Assembly: GCF_000252955.1 (NCBI RefSeq)
Contig: NC_014228.1
Location: 3,325,232 to 3,389,231, forward strand
Reading direction: 5' to 3'
Length of the DNA: 64,000 nt
Source: Xenorhabdus nematophila ATCC 19061
Lineage (GTDB): Bacteria > Pseudomonadota > Gammaproteobacteria > Enterobacterales > Enterobacteriaceae
The stretch's first letter is position 1. Every line of letters begins with the position of its first letter. This document shows, in pieces, positions 51,565 through 61,651 of this stretch. The notes below the pieces were generated by a model. It was not told the DNA's origin. It worked only from the letters and a program-made list of their open reading frames with translations, and did not search any database. Made by a program: the position numbers and the translations under genes.

Positions 51565-52666
51565 GATCTTCTCCGATATATTTATTGATTAATTTGGCCA
51601 TCTCGAAATAACCTGCGTCATTAAAGTGTACGCGATCGACATAGATGCTTTCGTTGATCAAAGGAGAATCACCCATTAGGGCGTTCATATCAAAAAAATT
51701 AACTTCTGCTTGAGTCAGTCTCATGTGTAATTCATTGACTAGAATTGGGTGATTTTCCTTAGCCAGAATACGTGAAAACAGCCGCCAAAAATTATTTGGG
51801 CACTGATCGATAGCCCAAAAAATTTCTTCCTCCGTTGTAGTAAGTTGGCTCTTTGACCAGTAAGACATAGGCTGGAGAAAAAAGGACAGTTTGGCGTTGT
51901 ATGGGGCCAGCAACGATTTCCATTGGCTAAGTGCCTGCCCAATCACTCCAGCCGTTCTGATCAGGCGTTGCGTGGTATCAGTGGCATCATCAGTAATTAT
52001 AACGTCTGCTGGGTTAAAGCTATCTGAGACGTTCATAATTTTGTTATAAAGCTTTTTCATCGGGTTAGCATTACGCTTATCCAGCTCCGAAGCGTAGCTG
52101 TTCTTTCTCCTTTTTAGATCATTATTATATTGTTCCATATAATATTGGTATTCATATGAATAATAATAGCGGCCGTGCTCAGTCGCCAGCTCATCGGGGA
52201 TTCCTTCCAAAGTTAGGGTATTCATACCACTGAACACAACCACGTGGTTAATCTGGTTGAACCGATGTTGGTGCATCAAAAATAAAATCACTTCTTGCGT
52301 TGAGTTATAGCCCCTGCCACCAAAGTTTATCCATGGTTCGCCGGTTAACTTCGACAACCCAGAGGCAATGGTGTATTCATCGCCGGTAGTGCCAGTACCT
52401 AGAGTGGTTGAACCACCGACAATAATGTTGATTGGGACATCTGATGGAATCGAATCCATCGAGATATAGCCATCTTTATATTTTGTGTAACGGAAACCGA
52501 GGCTATCGGTATTGATCGCCTTTGATTTAAAGTTGGTCTGATGGAAAAACATCGTATATGGCAACCATCTTACGCCTAGATACATAAATTCATCGTAATC
52601 GCGGATTTGCGGTGTTAAACGATAGACTTCATTCACGGCTTCATCGTGGCTTAACTTATTTCTCAT
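51557..52666 (-). CDS. SGNH/GDSL-like hydrolase family protein
   Basis: I start at the ATG 52664-52666 (MRNKLSHDEAVNEVYRLTPQIRDYDEFMYLG) with AGGAG 6 bases upstream, giving 369 residues. SGNH features are visible: IIVGGSTTLGTG (block I, Ser), NFGGRGYNSTQE (block II, Gly), VVVFSGMNTL (block III, Asn) and VDRVHFNDAGYFEMAKLI (block V, Asp and His). A protein of similar type, SxtL, is in saxitoxin clusters. It could hydrolyse or transfer an acyl or carbamoyl group. It follows the SxtK-like gene with an 11-base overlap. Confidence 0.8.
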   Translation of the reverse strand: MRNKLSHDEAVNEVYRLTPQIRDYDEFMYLGVRWLPYTMFFHQTNFKSKAINTDSLGFRYTKYKDGYISMDSIPSDVPINIIVGGSTTLGTGTTGDEYTIASGLSKLTGEPWINFGGRGYNSTQEVILFLMHQHRFNQINHVVVFSGMNTLTLEGIPDELATEHGRYYYSYEYQYYMEQYNNDLKRRKNSYASELDKRNANPMKKLYNKIMNVSDSFNPADVIITDDATDTTQRLIRTAGVIGQALSQWKSLLAPYNAKLSFFLQPMSYWSKSQLTTTEEEIFWAIDQCPNNFWRLFSRILAKENHPILVNELHMRLTQAEVNFFDMNALMGDSPLINESIYVDRVHFNDAGYFEMAKLINKYIGEDHE

Positions 52667-52802
52667 TCGATTCTCCTGGTTCAAAATGATAAAAACTGTT
52701 TTTATCTTCGAACTTTAAACTCATCGGGTCTTTGAATTTGTTTTTGACAAAGCCTGTTGGTAACAAAATAAAAAAATAATAAATTTTAAGTGAAATATTC
52801 AT
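52656..52802 (-). CDS. SxtK-like 48-residue protein
   Basis: A small gene on the minus strand: ATG at 52800-52802 (an ATG directly before it, 52803-52805, is also possible), stop at 52656-52658. It encodes MNISLKIYYFFILLPTGFVK and ends EPGESNEK. It has one membrane-like segment (YYFFILLPTGF), then NKFKDPMSLKFEDKNSFY. Tiny proteins with a DPM-like motif and a lysine-rich end accompany carbamoyltransferases, such as SxtK beside SxtI. The start abuts the carbamoyltransferase stop, and the end overlaps the SGNH start by 11 bases. Confidence 0.7.
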   Translation of the reverse strand: MNISLKIYYFFILLPTGFVKNKFKDPMSLKFEDKNSFYHFEPGESNEK

Positions 52803-52805
52803 CAT

Positions 52806-54650
52806 TTAGTCCAGAGTGTAGATGTTTTGCCAATCTTCATCATCAGGCAACGGTGGCTGCTCCGACTTGATGCAGACAATATTACCCATAATCAGTATGT
52901 CCATTTTGGTGCGCATAAAACATTTATAAGCATCATGAGGTGACTCGACAATCGGTTCGCCGCGTACATTAAATGAGGTATTAATTAACACCGGACAGCC
53001 ACTTTGGTGGTAAAACTGCGCCAAGAGATCATGGAACTTGGAGTTGTTTTTTTTGTACAGCACCTGAACCCTAGCAGAGTTGTCTACATGTGTTACTGCA
53101 GGTATCTGTGAGCGTAAAACCTGTAATTTCTCTATCCCATGAAAGTTGTCGTCTTGGTAAGGAATTAGCTTATCTTTGGCAACATTGGTAACAAAAAGCA
53201 TGTATTCATCTTCTTGGTGAATATCAAACCATTCGTGAGCGTATTCCTCCATTACAATTGGTGCAAATGGACGGAAAGACTCACGATTTTTGATCTTTAG
53301 ATTCATCACGCTCTGCATCGTGGAATTACGTGGATCACCAATGATTGAACGGTTGCCAAGCGCTCGTGGGCCAAATTCCATACGATCTTGGAACCAACCG
53401 ATGACATTGCCGTCTAAGATTTTGCTCACCGTACACTCTAATACTTGCTCCCAAGGATATTCATGGTAAACCGCATCTATGCTGTCCAGATATTCCTTGA
53501 TATACGCATTGTTATAGGCGGTACCCAAATAGGCGCCAGCCATCAGATCGATGCCATATTGTTGGCGCCGGAGCTCTTTGTTCATAGCCATACCAGCATA
53601 CAACGCTCCGATTGCACCTCCGGAATCCCCCGCCGCTGGTTGAATCCAGATATTGTCGAATATTTTTTCTTTTGCGATTTTCCCGTTCGCCACACAATTC
53701 AGTGCTACCCCTCCTGCCATGCAGAGATTCTTTTCACCAGTAATGGTTCGCAGATGGCGGGCGATTTTTATCACCACTTCTTCGGTGATGGCTTGTATGG
53801 AAGCTGCCATATCTAAATAATGCTGGCTGAGGATTGATTCCGCTTTTCTTGGCGCATGACCAAACAATTCACCAAAACTTTCTGACACCATGCAGTTACC
53901 AACTGGATAGTCAAAATACTTCATATTTAAGATAAAACTACCATCGTTATTTATCTTTATTATTTTATTTTTAATTATGTCAACATAAATTGGAGTACCA
54001 TAGGGGGCTAGTCCCATTAATTTATATTCGCCAGAGTCTACCTTAAAACCGCAATACCAAGTAAAAGCGGAATAAAGAAGGCCCAGAGAGTGGGGGAATT
54101 TAATCTCCCAAATTTTTTTTAATGTTTGTCCATTACCCTGCCAGGCTGATGTGGTGGCCCATTCTCCGACACCGTCAATGCAAAGTACGGCAGCGGATTG
54201 AAAAGGGCTAGGGTAAAATGCTGAAGCCGCATGCGAGTGGTGGTGATCAATATATTCTATAACTGGAATGTCCTCGTTGGGATAACGCGTCGCCAGCTCC
54301 TGTTGTAGTTTTTTCTTAATATCTTTTTTTTCAGTAAACCACAGAGGAATTTCCTCATTGAATGAAGAAACGCCTTTGAGTCCAAAGCAAGAGTATGTTT
54401 CTATAATTCGAGAGAACTTTTTTTCAGGATTTTCATAATAGAATATTTTATCAATGTGATTTAATTTAATGCCATTATCAACAAGAATGCGTTGCAACGC
54501 TAATCCAGGGAAACGTTTATCTTGTTTTATTCTTGAAAAACGTTCCTCCTGTAAAGCGGAAATAATACGATCATCTTTCATTAATGCCACCGCACTATCA
54601 TGATAGTAACATGACAATCCGATAGAAAATTTTTCTTGATTGTTATCCAT
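52806..54650 (-). CDS. O-carbamoyltransferase (TobZ/CmcH/SxtI family)
   Basis: 614 residues. Two domains are visible. The N-terminal Kae1-like domain has IGLSCYYHDSAVALMKD, the YIDHHHSHAASAFYPSPF metal-binding histidines and LCMAGGVALNCVANGKI. The C-terminal YrdC-like or closing part has WFQDRMEFGPRALGNRSIIGDPR, RESFRPFAPIV and LINTSFNVRGEPIVESPHDA. Enzymes of this family make carbamoyl-AMP from carbamoyl phosphate and ATP, then transfer carbamoyl to a hydroxyl group. It is downstream of the 54659 gene (8-base gap) in the same operon. Confidence 0.94.
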   Translation of the reverse strand: MDNNQEKFSIGLSCYYHDSAVALMKDDRIISALQEERFSRIKQDKRFPGLALQRILVDNGIKLNHIDKIFYYENPEKKFSRIIETYSCFGLKGVSSFNEEIPLWFTEKKDIKKKLQQELATRYPNEDIPVIEYIDHHHSHAASAFYPSPFQSAAVLCIDGVGEWATTSAWQGNGQTLKKIWEIKFPHSLGLLYSAFTWYCGFKVDSGEYKLMGLAPYGTPIYVDIIKNKIIKINNDGSFILNMKYFDYPVGNCMVSESFGELFGHAPRKAESILSQHYLDMAASIQAITEEVVIKIARHLRTITGEKNLCMAGGVALNCVANGKIAKEKIFDNIWIQPAAGDSGGAIGALYAGMAMNKELRRQQYGIDLMAGAYLGTAYNNAYIKEYLDSIDAVYHEYPWEQVLECTVSKILDGNVIGWFQDRMEFGPRALGNRSIIGDPRNSTMQSVMNLKIKNRESFRPFAPIVMEEYAHEWFDIHQEDEYMLFVTNVAKDKLIPYQDDNFHGIEKLQVLRSQIPAVTHVDNSARVQVLYKKNNSKFHDLLAQFYHQSGCPVLINTSFNVRGEPIVESPHDAYKCFMRTKMDILIMGNIVCIKSEQPPLPDDEDWQNIYTLD

Positions 54651-54658
54651 ATTCCATC

Positions 54659-56671
54659 CTAAATATCATAATTATTTGAAATTAAAAAGAATGATAATGT
54701 TTTTTTGGGGGGGGACAAGGATAAATATCCTGTCCATACTCTTTCCCAAAGCAGTCGTGTTAATTTTGGATTGCTTTTATTGGCGTGCTTATTCATGTAA
54801 ATTTTAATCGCATTCAGCGCATCTGCTGAATGTCCCGATGCTGCATTATCGATGGAGTTATGAAGATCAACAAATAACGTGTTAAAGCCATATTGTTTTA
54901 ATTCGTCGCGTGCTTGGTTATAAGCACCACCAACACCAGATAATTCCATTGCCAGATTGAGGCCAAGGGTTTCCGGTAGAAATCTTTTCGGAAAGCGGGA
55001 AATTGACAACCAGAACACTGGCACCTGAAAATCGTCATCATCAAAATGTTCAGACTCTGAAAATGCGGCACTGGCAATATCGGGCAATTCGATGCCCATC
55101 TCAGAGATCAGGTTTCGATAAATAAGTGGATGATTTTTTTCAATGTAGCCATTTCCGATTTCATCCGCGTAAATTTCAAACAATATCTTGCCAATATCGT
55201 CATTAATGAGATTGTGATGACTATAGTGGTTAATCCAAGCACCATCCAGCAAAACCATTGGCGCTAAATGAAGGGCCTCACTAATGACATCCTTTCTTGA
55301 TTTATTGAAAACCATACGCCCCTGCGAATAGTCTTCGATTGACATTTTTGCTCTCTCTAAAAACCACTCATCCAATAATGTTTCTTCGTAGTTTTTAAAT
55401 GGAATTTTATTGATTTTTTTTCTGGTCTTATAAAGCCAGCCGTTTACAAACTTTTCGCATTTCCAGTCAAGATAGTAATGATCATCACAAGTCATCAATT
55501 GATGGAAAAATTTCCTTATGTCTTTTTCATCATCATATTCATGGGAATGTGGAAGAATATCCATTACAGGAAAAGAATTTATTATAATATCTTCAAGATC
55601 ATTGTCCTTTCTTCTTTCACTAATCGCCCATTTTTTTATCAGGAGTAATTCATTTTTAGTGAAAACTTTATACATTGGGCCTTCAAAAGATGTTAATTTA
55701 CTGAAAAAAGGCATTTTATTTGCGTTTTCACCTTTAAACCAAGATGAATTCTTCAAATGGAAAATAAATTCTTGCGGATCTTTTTTCATCAATTCATCCA
55801 AGGGACAGCGATTGATCATTTTTTTATTATGATAACCATAGGCCATTGAACTTTTACCTATAACGATTTTCTCCATCGTTAATGTATGATTGCGGTTCTT
55901 TAAGTTTAGCTTTCTTAAATTATCCCTCAGATGATATTTTATATCACTTAATTTGGCTACTGCATACTTTAAATAAAAGGGGCCATTTTCTTTTTTAAAG
56001 AGATTTATCACTTTGTAAGCAATTATATTCCTTATTTTTTCTTCTATTGAATTTCCATTTTCAGCAATATTTGCAGCAGAGGATACATCATTTGATGACT
56101 TAATAGTTTCCCTCAAATGTTCTATGCCATTAAAAAACAATAAAATCAAATCAGCAAGAATAATAGCATCTTTCTGAATTGACGTTTTAAGGTTAGAAAT
56201 TGCCAGTCTTATCGTTGGCATGGCAAAATTCTCATCAAAATGGACTATATCTTCTATAGCCTCATTAATGAGCTCAGGTGATACATTTGCTTTTCTATTT
56301 TGTTTTTCTAAGCATCTAAGTAACTCGAAAAGAATGAAATAATCACAGGATGAGGAATGATGTGATACCCTTGCATCAAATGAACAGCTAACGGCATAAC
56401 TGGCCGAAATTTTGTCTAAAGTATCGAAATCCTCAAAGCCTTCATAAGAGAATTCTTGGTCGCGTTTTAAAACTGAAAATGCTTTATTTAGAGTATGTTC
56501 AAGACACTGTATCGTATCAGTAGTATCTTTGCTATTAGGTATCAACGTTGGTTCTAACGTGTTAAGCAAGTCGATCCTGTACATTAGCGTCTCTGAAAGT
56601 AACGCTTTCAATCCATTATCTTCAGTTTTGCTGAGTATCTTATACAATTTTACGAATGAATCTACAAGCAT
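54659..56671 (-). CDS. Large protein with haem-oxygenase-like iron-enzyme (HDO-type) C-terminus
   Basis: 670 residues, first gene of the leftward operon, with GGGAGG before the ATG. The C-terminal 200 residues resemble the iron-containing redox enzyme family (haem-oxygenase-like diiron enzymes such as SznF's central domain). They have acidic residues and His spaced through helices: FEIYADEIGNGYIEKNHPLIY (Glu499, Glu504, His514) and FVDLHNSIDNAASGHSADA (Asp602, Asp608, His614). The first 450 residues, mostly helical, have no family I recognise. Such enzymes cleave C-C bonds or hydroxylate nitrogen. The exact reaction cannot be read from the sequence. Confidence 0.65.
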   Translation of the reverse strand: MLVDSFVKLYKILSKTEDNGLKALLSETLMYRIDLLNTLEPTLIPNSKDTTDTIQCLEHTLNKAFSVLKRDQEFSYEGFEDFDTLDKISASYAVSCSFDARVSHHSSSCDYFILFELLRCLEKQNRKANVSPELINEAIEDIVHFDENFAMPTIRLAISNLKTSIQKDAIILADLILLFFNGIEHLRETIKSSNDVSSAANIAENGNSIEEKIRNIIAYKVINLFKKENGPFYLKYAVAKLSDIKYHLRDNLRKLNLKNRNHTLTMEKIVIGKSSMAYGYHNKKMINRCPLDELMKKDPQEFIFHLKNSSWFKGENANKMPFFSKLTSFEGPMYKVFTKNELLLIKKWAISERRKDNDLEDIIINSFPVMDILPHSHEYDDEKDIRKFFHQLMTCDDHYYLDWKCEKFVNGWLYKTRKKINKIPFKNYEETLLDEWFLERAKMSIEDYSQGRMVFNKSRKDVISEALHLAPMVLLDGAWINHYSHHNLINDDIGKILFEIYADEIGNGYIEKNHPLIYRNLISEMGIELPDIASAAFSESEHFDDDDFQVPVFWLSISRFPKRFLPETLGLNLAMELSGVGGAYNQARDELKQYGFNTLFVDLHNSIDNAASGHSADALNAIKIYMNKHANKSNPKLTRLLWERVWTGYLSLSPPKKTLSFFLISNNYDI

Positions 56672-56831
56672 AGCCCTCCCGTTGTTAACATTATTAACAA
56701 TAATGACATTATTAAATACCTAATTACCCACTTAATGCGATAGAACCAAATATAATGATCTTCATTTGATGATTTCTTATCTTAAAAAGATCATTGCTAG
56801 GGAATCTGCATATTCTGGTTACAGATGATGC
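56672..56831. promoter_or_regulatory. Spacer with promoter region of the leftward biosynthetic operon
   Basis: 160 bp between the CysNC gene end and the HDO-type gene. It is AT-rich and contains a GTTAACATTATTAAC palindrome-like sequence around 56685-56699, directly upstream of the ribosome site, and a repeated ATTATTAA. This would be a good place for an operator. No regulator gene is in the cluster. Confidence 0.5.
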
Positions 56832-58760
56832 CTAGTAATTAAATGAAGTTTCTTGAATTTTTCGAAGAATGTTTGCAATAGCCTGTTTATCGGTCATGTC
56901 AGTGTATTGGATCGTTATTTCAGCCTTCAACGGTACTTCATAGGGACTATTAATCCCAGTCATATTAGTCACTTGACCACATCTTGCTTTTTTATATAAG
57001 CCCTTAGGGTCGCGCTGCTCACAAATTTCTAATGGTGTATTGACATACACTTCAATAAAGTTTTCTTCACCAATCAGTTGCCTTGCCATTTCGCGCTCAG
57101 CCCTAAATGGACTAATAAAGGCAGTCATGACAATCAGCCCTGCATCCATCATCAGTCTGGCCACTTCTGCTACGCGGCGGATATTTTCAACCCTATCAGC
57201 ATCGGTAAAACCGAGATCTTTATTAATACCTTGGCGAATATTGTCACCATCAAGAACATAAGTACTTTTGCCCTGATTGTATAATTCCTGTTCCAATGCA
57301 TTGGCCAAAGTTGATTTACCTGAGCCAGGCAGGCCAGTAAACCAGATCACTTTACCTCTGTGACCATGAAGTTGTTCGCGATTCTCACGGCAAATGCTAA
57401 GCGCTTGCCGATGGACATTTTGCGCTCGTCGCAGATTATGGTGAATAAGCCCAGCGGCCACAGTCGCCTGAGTAAAGCGATCCACCAGAATAAAGCCGCC
57501 CAGAGTGGGGGATTGTTCATAGGCATCCAGTACCAGTGGGCGATGTAGCGCAATATCACATACGGCTATATCGTTGATCCCCAACTGGCGGTAAGACTCA
57601 TGAGCCAGTGTATTAATATTGATGCCGTATTTGATACTGGTAATGGCAGCTCTCGCCCATTGGTTGGCAAGCTTTATTTCATAGTTACTCCCCGTGAGAC
57701 CTGCCTCTTCTTGCATCCAGATCAACGTTGCTTCAAACTGGTCGGTCATTTCTAATGGTTTATTGGCAGCAGCAATGATATCGCCACGTGAAGCATCCAC
57801 TTCTTTGTCCAAAACCAGTGTTACGGCATCTCCACTGTGTGCAGCTGACAGATCGCCATCAAATGTGACCAGACGTTTTATATGGGTTATTTGCCCCGAT
57901 GTGGTAATACGTACAGGATCCCCGACGGCGATATGACCGCTGGCTATTGTGCCGCTAAAACCTCGAAAATCTGAAGACGGTCGGTTAACCCATTGTACCG
58001 GGAATACGAAACGGTGGTCTGTGGGGCGGGTAACATCAATAGTTTCCAGCAACTCCATTAAGGTTGGACCGAGGTACCACGGCATATGAGACGAGCGGCT
58101 GGTGATATTATCGCCGGTTAGAGCCGATATTGGAATTGGGGTTACACTTTTGAAATTCAGTGTCTGTGTGAGGTGATTAAATTCCGCCTCGATGCTCTGA
58201 CTAACTTTAGCGTCAAAATCCACCAGATCCATTTTATTGATAGCAAGTACGATATGACGGATACCCATCAGTGACACAAGATAGGCGTGTCGCCGTGTTT
58301 GCATAAGGATCCCCAGACGTGCATCGATCAGAATCACCGCCAAATCGGCAGTAGAAACACCAGTAATCATATTACGGGTATACTGTTCATGGCCTGGGGT
58401 GTCAGCCACAATGAATTTTCGTCGTGCAGTGGAAAAAAAACGGTAGGCTACATCGATGGTAATACCTTGTTCGCGCTCTGCCGCCAAGCCATCCACTAGC
58501 AGCGCGAGATCGACTTGCTCCCCCTGGGTACCATGGCGCTTGGAGTCAGTTTTTAATACCGCCAACTGATCCTCGAAAATTTGCCGTGAATCCCATAATA
58601 ACCTGCCAATCAGGGTACTTTTACCATCATCTACGCTGCCGCATGTGATAAAGCGCAACAAATCCATATCAGCTTGTTGCTCAAGCCAGTTGTTGATAGA
58701 GACAAACTCCAGCGGGGTAGGCTGGTTAGTCGGACTGGTTATTTTTTTTGTGTGTACCAT
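56832..58760 (-). CDS. cysNC: CysN-CysC fusion: sulfate adenylyltransferase subunit 1 / APS kinase
   Basis: 642 residues. The CysN GTPase domain has [15 protein letters not shown] (P loop), [12 protein letters not shown] and INKMDLVDF, followed by its beta-barrel domains. The C-terminal 190 residues are APS kinase: [45 protein letters not shown] and the [15 protein letters not shown] lid. It gives APS and then PAPS. This NodQ-type fusion is used in dedicated sulfation clusters. It overlaps cysD by 1 base. Confidence 0.95.
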   Translation of the reverse strand: MVHTKKITSPTNQPTPLEFVSINNWLEQQADMDLLRFITCGSVDDGKSTLIGRLLWDSRQIFEDQLAVLKTDSKRHGTQGEQVDLALLVDGLAAEREQGITIDVAYRFFSTARRKFIVADTPGHEQYTRNMITGVSTADLAVILIDARLGILMQTRRHAYLVSLMGIRHIVLAINKMDLVDFDAKVSQSIEAEFNHLTQTLNFKSVTPIPISALTGDNITSRSSHMPWYLGPTLMELLETIDVTRPTDHRFVFPVQWVNRPSSDFRGFSGTIASGHIAVGDPVRITTSGQITHIKRLVTFDGDLSAAHSGDAVTLVLDKEVDASRGDIIAAANKPLEMTDQFEATLIWMQEEAGLTGSNYEIKLANQWARAAITSIKYGININTLAHESYRQLGINDIAVCDIALHRPLVLDAYEQSPTLGGFILVDRFTQATVAAGLIHHNLRRAQNVHRQALSICRENREQLHGHRGKVIWFTGLPGSGKSTLANALEQELYNQGKSTYVLDGDNIRQGINKDLGFTDADRVENIRRVAEVARLMMDAGLIVMTAFISPFRAEREMARQLIGEENFIEVYVNTPLEICEQRDPKGLYKKARCGQVTNMTGINSPYEVPLKAEITIQYTDMTDKQAIANILRKIQETSFNY

Positions 58761-60214
58761 CAGAAGTACCCTTCCTGTTTTTTCTTCTCCATAGAGCCGG
58801 AGCTATCGGTATCAATCTTGCGACCTTGTCGCTCGGATTGGCGTGCTTGAATCAGCTCCAGCAAAATACCTTCAATAGTTTCTGCGTCAGATTCGATTGC
58901 ACCTGTAAGGGGATAGCATCCCAGTGTGCGAAATCTGACTTTGCGTATTTGAATCTCTTCTCCTGGTAGCAAGCGGCAACGATCGTCATCTACCAGCATG
59001 ATCATTTCTCGCCGTATAACTACCGGGCGTGGCTTGGCATAATAGAGAGGAATGACTGGGATATTTTCCTGATAGATATATTGCCAGATATCCAGTTCTG
59101 TCCAGTTAGATAATGGAAACACTCTGATGCTTTCATCTGATTTCTTGCGTGTGTTGTACAGATTCCAGAGCTCGGGACGCTGGTTTTTGGGATCCCAGCG
59201 ATGGGCGGCAGTGCGGAAAGAAAAGACTCGCTCTTTGGCCCTAGATTTCTCCTCATCTCGCCGGGCACCACCAAAAACAACATCAAATTTGTAATGATCA
59301 AGTGCCTGCTTTAACCCTTCGGTTTTAGTTATGTCGGTATGCAGGGCAGATCCATGATCGAATGGGTTGATATTTTTTTCGATAGCTTCCGGATTGATGT
59401 AAACCAGTAGCTCCATACCACTTTCATATGCTACTAGATCCCGGAATTGGTACATTTCCTGAAATTTCCAACGTGTGTCGACATGTAGCAGTGAAAACGG
59501 AGGTATGGAAGGATAGAACGCTTTTTTCGCTAGGTGCAACATCACGCTGCTATCTTTGCCCAGAGAGTACAACATAGCTGGGTTCTGTGCTTCAGCTAAG
59601 GCTTCTCTAATGATGTCGATACTTTCTGTTTCCAAACGTTTCAGATGTGCCGAAGGGAATATATTGCGCCGGTTCGGGGTTACCAGTACTGCAGGAGGTG
59701 TTAATACGGGTTGGTAAGCCTGCGGGCAGGTTGTGATTTGGTCGAGCTCTCCTAGATGGCGTATATGATGCACAAGTTTTGCATGGGGAAAAATAGCGAT
59801 CGCTTTTCCAATATGCTGCTGTAGTGCTACCAATGCCTGCCGGATGGTGTCAGGGCTAACAGTCTCTATAGGGATCGAAAATCTTTCACCACGCGCATCA
59901 TTAGCATGCAGATAGGGGTTACCATCTGGTAGTAAGTTCAATTGGATAAACAATACCCTGTCGCGTCGTTTTCGAGCCTGTTTGATGGCCCACTCTAGTA
60001 CCAGCCGAATGGGTTGGCGATCCTGCTCGTCGCGCAGGCTTTCTACACTTAGCACTAGTGGCAGAATATTTGTACATTTAAGTCGCTGCTCTGCTGTTTT
60101 TTTTCTGTCTACCTGACCAGATTGTTGCAAATATTCATAAGTTAGGTCGGTATCCCAGACTTTCTGACTACCATCTCGCCAGAGGGGGTTTTCTTTTGTC
60201 TTGATGCGTTTCAT
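58760..60214 (-). CDS. cysD: Sulfate adenylyltransferase subunit 2 with extra N-terminal domain
   Basis: 484 residues. The C-terminal 300 are normal Cys[87 protein letters not shown] and [21 protein letters not shown]. The first 180 or so residues ([20 protein letters not shown] ... [43 protein letters not shown]) are not part of standard CysD and are unrecognised. Perhaps an added adaptor domain. It is the first gene of the cysD-cysNC operon. Confidence 0.92.
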   Translation of the reverse strand: MKRIKTKENPLWRDGSQKVWDTDLTYEYLQQSGQVDRKKTAEQRLKCTNILPLVLSVESLRDEQDRQPIRLVLEWAIKQARKRRDRVLFIQLNLLPDGNPYLHANDARGERFSIPIETVSPDTIRQALVALQQHIGKAIAIFPHAKLVHHIRHLGELDQITTCPQAYQPVLTPPAVLVTPNRRNIFPSAHLKRLETESIDIIREALAEAQNPAMLYSLGKDSSVMLHLAKKAFYPSIPPFSLLHVDTRWKFQEMYQFRDLVAYESGMELLVYINPEAIEKNINPFDHGSALHTDITKTEGLKQALDHYKFDVVFGGARRDEEKSRAKERVFSFRTAAHRWDPKNQRPELWNLYNTRKKSDESIRVFPLSNWTELDIWQYIYQENIPVIPLYYAKPRPVVIRREMIMLVDDDRCRLLPGEEIQIRKVRFRTLGCYPLTGAIESDAETIEGILLELIQARQSERQGRKIDTDSSGSMEKKKQEGYF

Positions 60215-60308
60215 TTTTGTTATCTCTATGTGACTTGTGTTATTTTATGGCTAAAGTAAATTAATGTAAACATGTAAGCATGTAAATATTAAACACATTG
60301 TGAAATAA

Positions 60309-60854
60309 ATGAATTTTGCAGACTTGATTCCTCGCTTAATCACCATTGCTAGCGATGTAGGTAAAGAGATCATAAAGGTGTATGAAGGTAACCATAAATT
60401 TCTCCAACTCAAAAAAGATCAAAGTTTATTGATGGCAAAAAGGTCAAAGTCCATTGATGGCTGCAGACCTTACATCGCATCACTACCCAAGGGCGTCTGT
60501 ATTGGGGGAAGGTTTAGGGGCTTTTATCGTGTACAGAGGAGGGCTTTCGGAACCGATTTTTATGCATCTTGCCATGACATTAAAATTTTCAGGGGCGTGG
60601 CAAGCAAAAACCATCTCAATATTGCGACCAGTGACTTCATTAACCGATTACGTCATGTACGGCTCGTACAAACAGGAAGTTCATTGAAATTTTGTCTGAT
60701 AGCTAAGGGAACCATAGGTATTTATCCACGACAGTCTCCGATTTGTGAGTCGTCCACCGCCTCTGCTCAGGCTGTGCTCGATCTGGTGGGTAACTCTGTA
60801 CATTACGGTAAACAAGCTATTCTGAACCCATTTTTTTATTGCTACTCGCAATAA
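60309..60854 (+). pseudogene. Degraded CysQ-type 3'(2'),5'-bisphosphate nucleotidase
   Basis: The start (MNFADLIPRLITIASDVGKEIIKVYEGNHKFLQ) and the end (TSDFINRLRHVRLVQTGSSLKFCLIAKGTIGIYPRQSPICE...AILNPFFY) match CysQ. The middle lacks the metal-binding DPLDGT motif in any single frame, and a piece of it lies in another frame (MMAADLTSHHYPRASVLGEGLGAF, 60454 on). At least one frameshift and internal deletions are present. CysQ would remove PAP, the by-product of sulfotransferases. It lies divergent from cysD. Confidence 0.75.
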
Positions 60855-60868
60855 GGTGCTGATTCCAC

Positions 60869-61651
60869 ATGATTGATTTTTCTTACACATTTGCTGGTGC
60901 GCTGACTGGATTATTTATCGGCTTGACTGGTGTTGGCGGTGGGGCACTAATGACCCCGATCCTATTATTATTTTTTGGTGTATCGCCGACGACGGCCATT
61001 GCGACCGATCTGTGGTTTGCCTCCATTACTAAGATTATCGGAGCGAGGGTGCATCAAACTGCCGGAAATGTGGACTGGACAGTAGTTAAGCGGCTTTGGT
61101 GTGGTAGTTTGCCTGTAGCACTATTGGTTGTGCTGCTTGTTAATAATGGTGTGCATATTGCTAGAATCGATTGGTTAACAGAGGCAATTAGTTTTGTGGT
61201 ACTGATTACGGCTGTAGGCTTGCTACTGGCACCTAGGCTGACATCCATTGCCCGGAATCATCGTATCGGCAAACCTGTGCGTTTTAAGGCAACACAACCC
61301 GCGTTTACGGTAATTGCGGGAGCGTTATTGGGGCTATGTGTTGCACTTACCTCGGTGGGTGCAGGGGCTCTTGGTAGTGTGATGTTATTGTATCTCTATC
61401 CATTACGAATGGTACCGCATCGTCTGGTTGCCACCGATATTGTACATGCTATCCCTCTAGCTATGGTGGCGGGGATTGGGTATCTTTTGGCAGGCAAAGT
61501 TGATGGGGGGATGTTGGCTAGTTTGTTGGTTGGTTCCATTCCTTCTGTGCTTATTGGTAGCATGCTTGCGGGTAAATTTTCTGGCAGAAAGATTCAGTAT
61601 TTACTATCGTTGGTACTAATAGCATCTGCTTGGAAGATTGTGATGTCGTAG
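60869..61651 (+). CDS. TauE/SafE (TSUP) family sulfite/anion exporter
   Basis: 260 residues, hydrophobic throughout with about 8 membrane segments. Two typical repeats of the family are visible: FAGALTGLFIGLTGVGGGALMTPILLLFFGVSPTTAIATDLWFASITKIIGARVHQTAGNVDW, and the second ALLGLCVALTSVGAGALGSVMLLYLYP...VATDIVHAIPLAMVAGIGYL. It transports sulfite, sulfonates or similar anions. Next to sulfate activation genes it probably handles sulfur anions. It starts 15 bases after the decayed cysQ. Confidence 0.9.
   Translation: MIDFSYTFAGALTGLFIGLTGVGGGALMTPILLLFFGVSPTTAIATDLWFASITKIIGARVHQTAGNVDWTVVKRLWCGSLPVALLVVLLVNNGVHIARIDWLTEAISFVVLITAVGLLLAPRLTSIARNHRIGKPVRFKATQPAFTVIAGALLGLCVALTSVGAGALGSVMLLYLYPLRMVPHRLVATDIVHAIPLAMVAGIGYLLAGKVDGGMLASLLVGSIPSVLIGSMLAGKFSGRKIQYLLSLVLIASAWKIVMS

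Noticed and set aside
48221..61651. A saxitoxin biosynthetic cluster
   Set aside because: Only tailoring-type genes are similar. No SxtA, SxtG, SxtB, SxtD or Rieske oxygenase genes are present.
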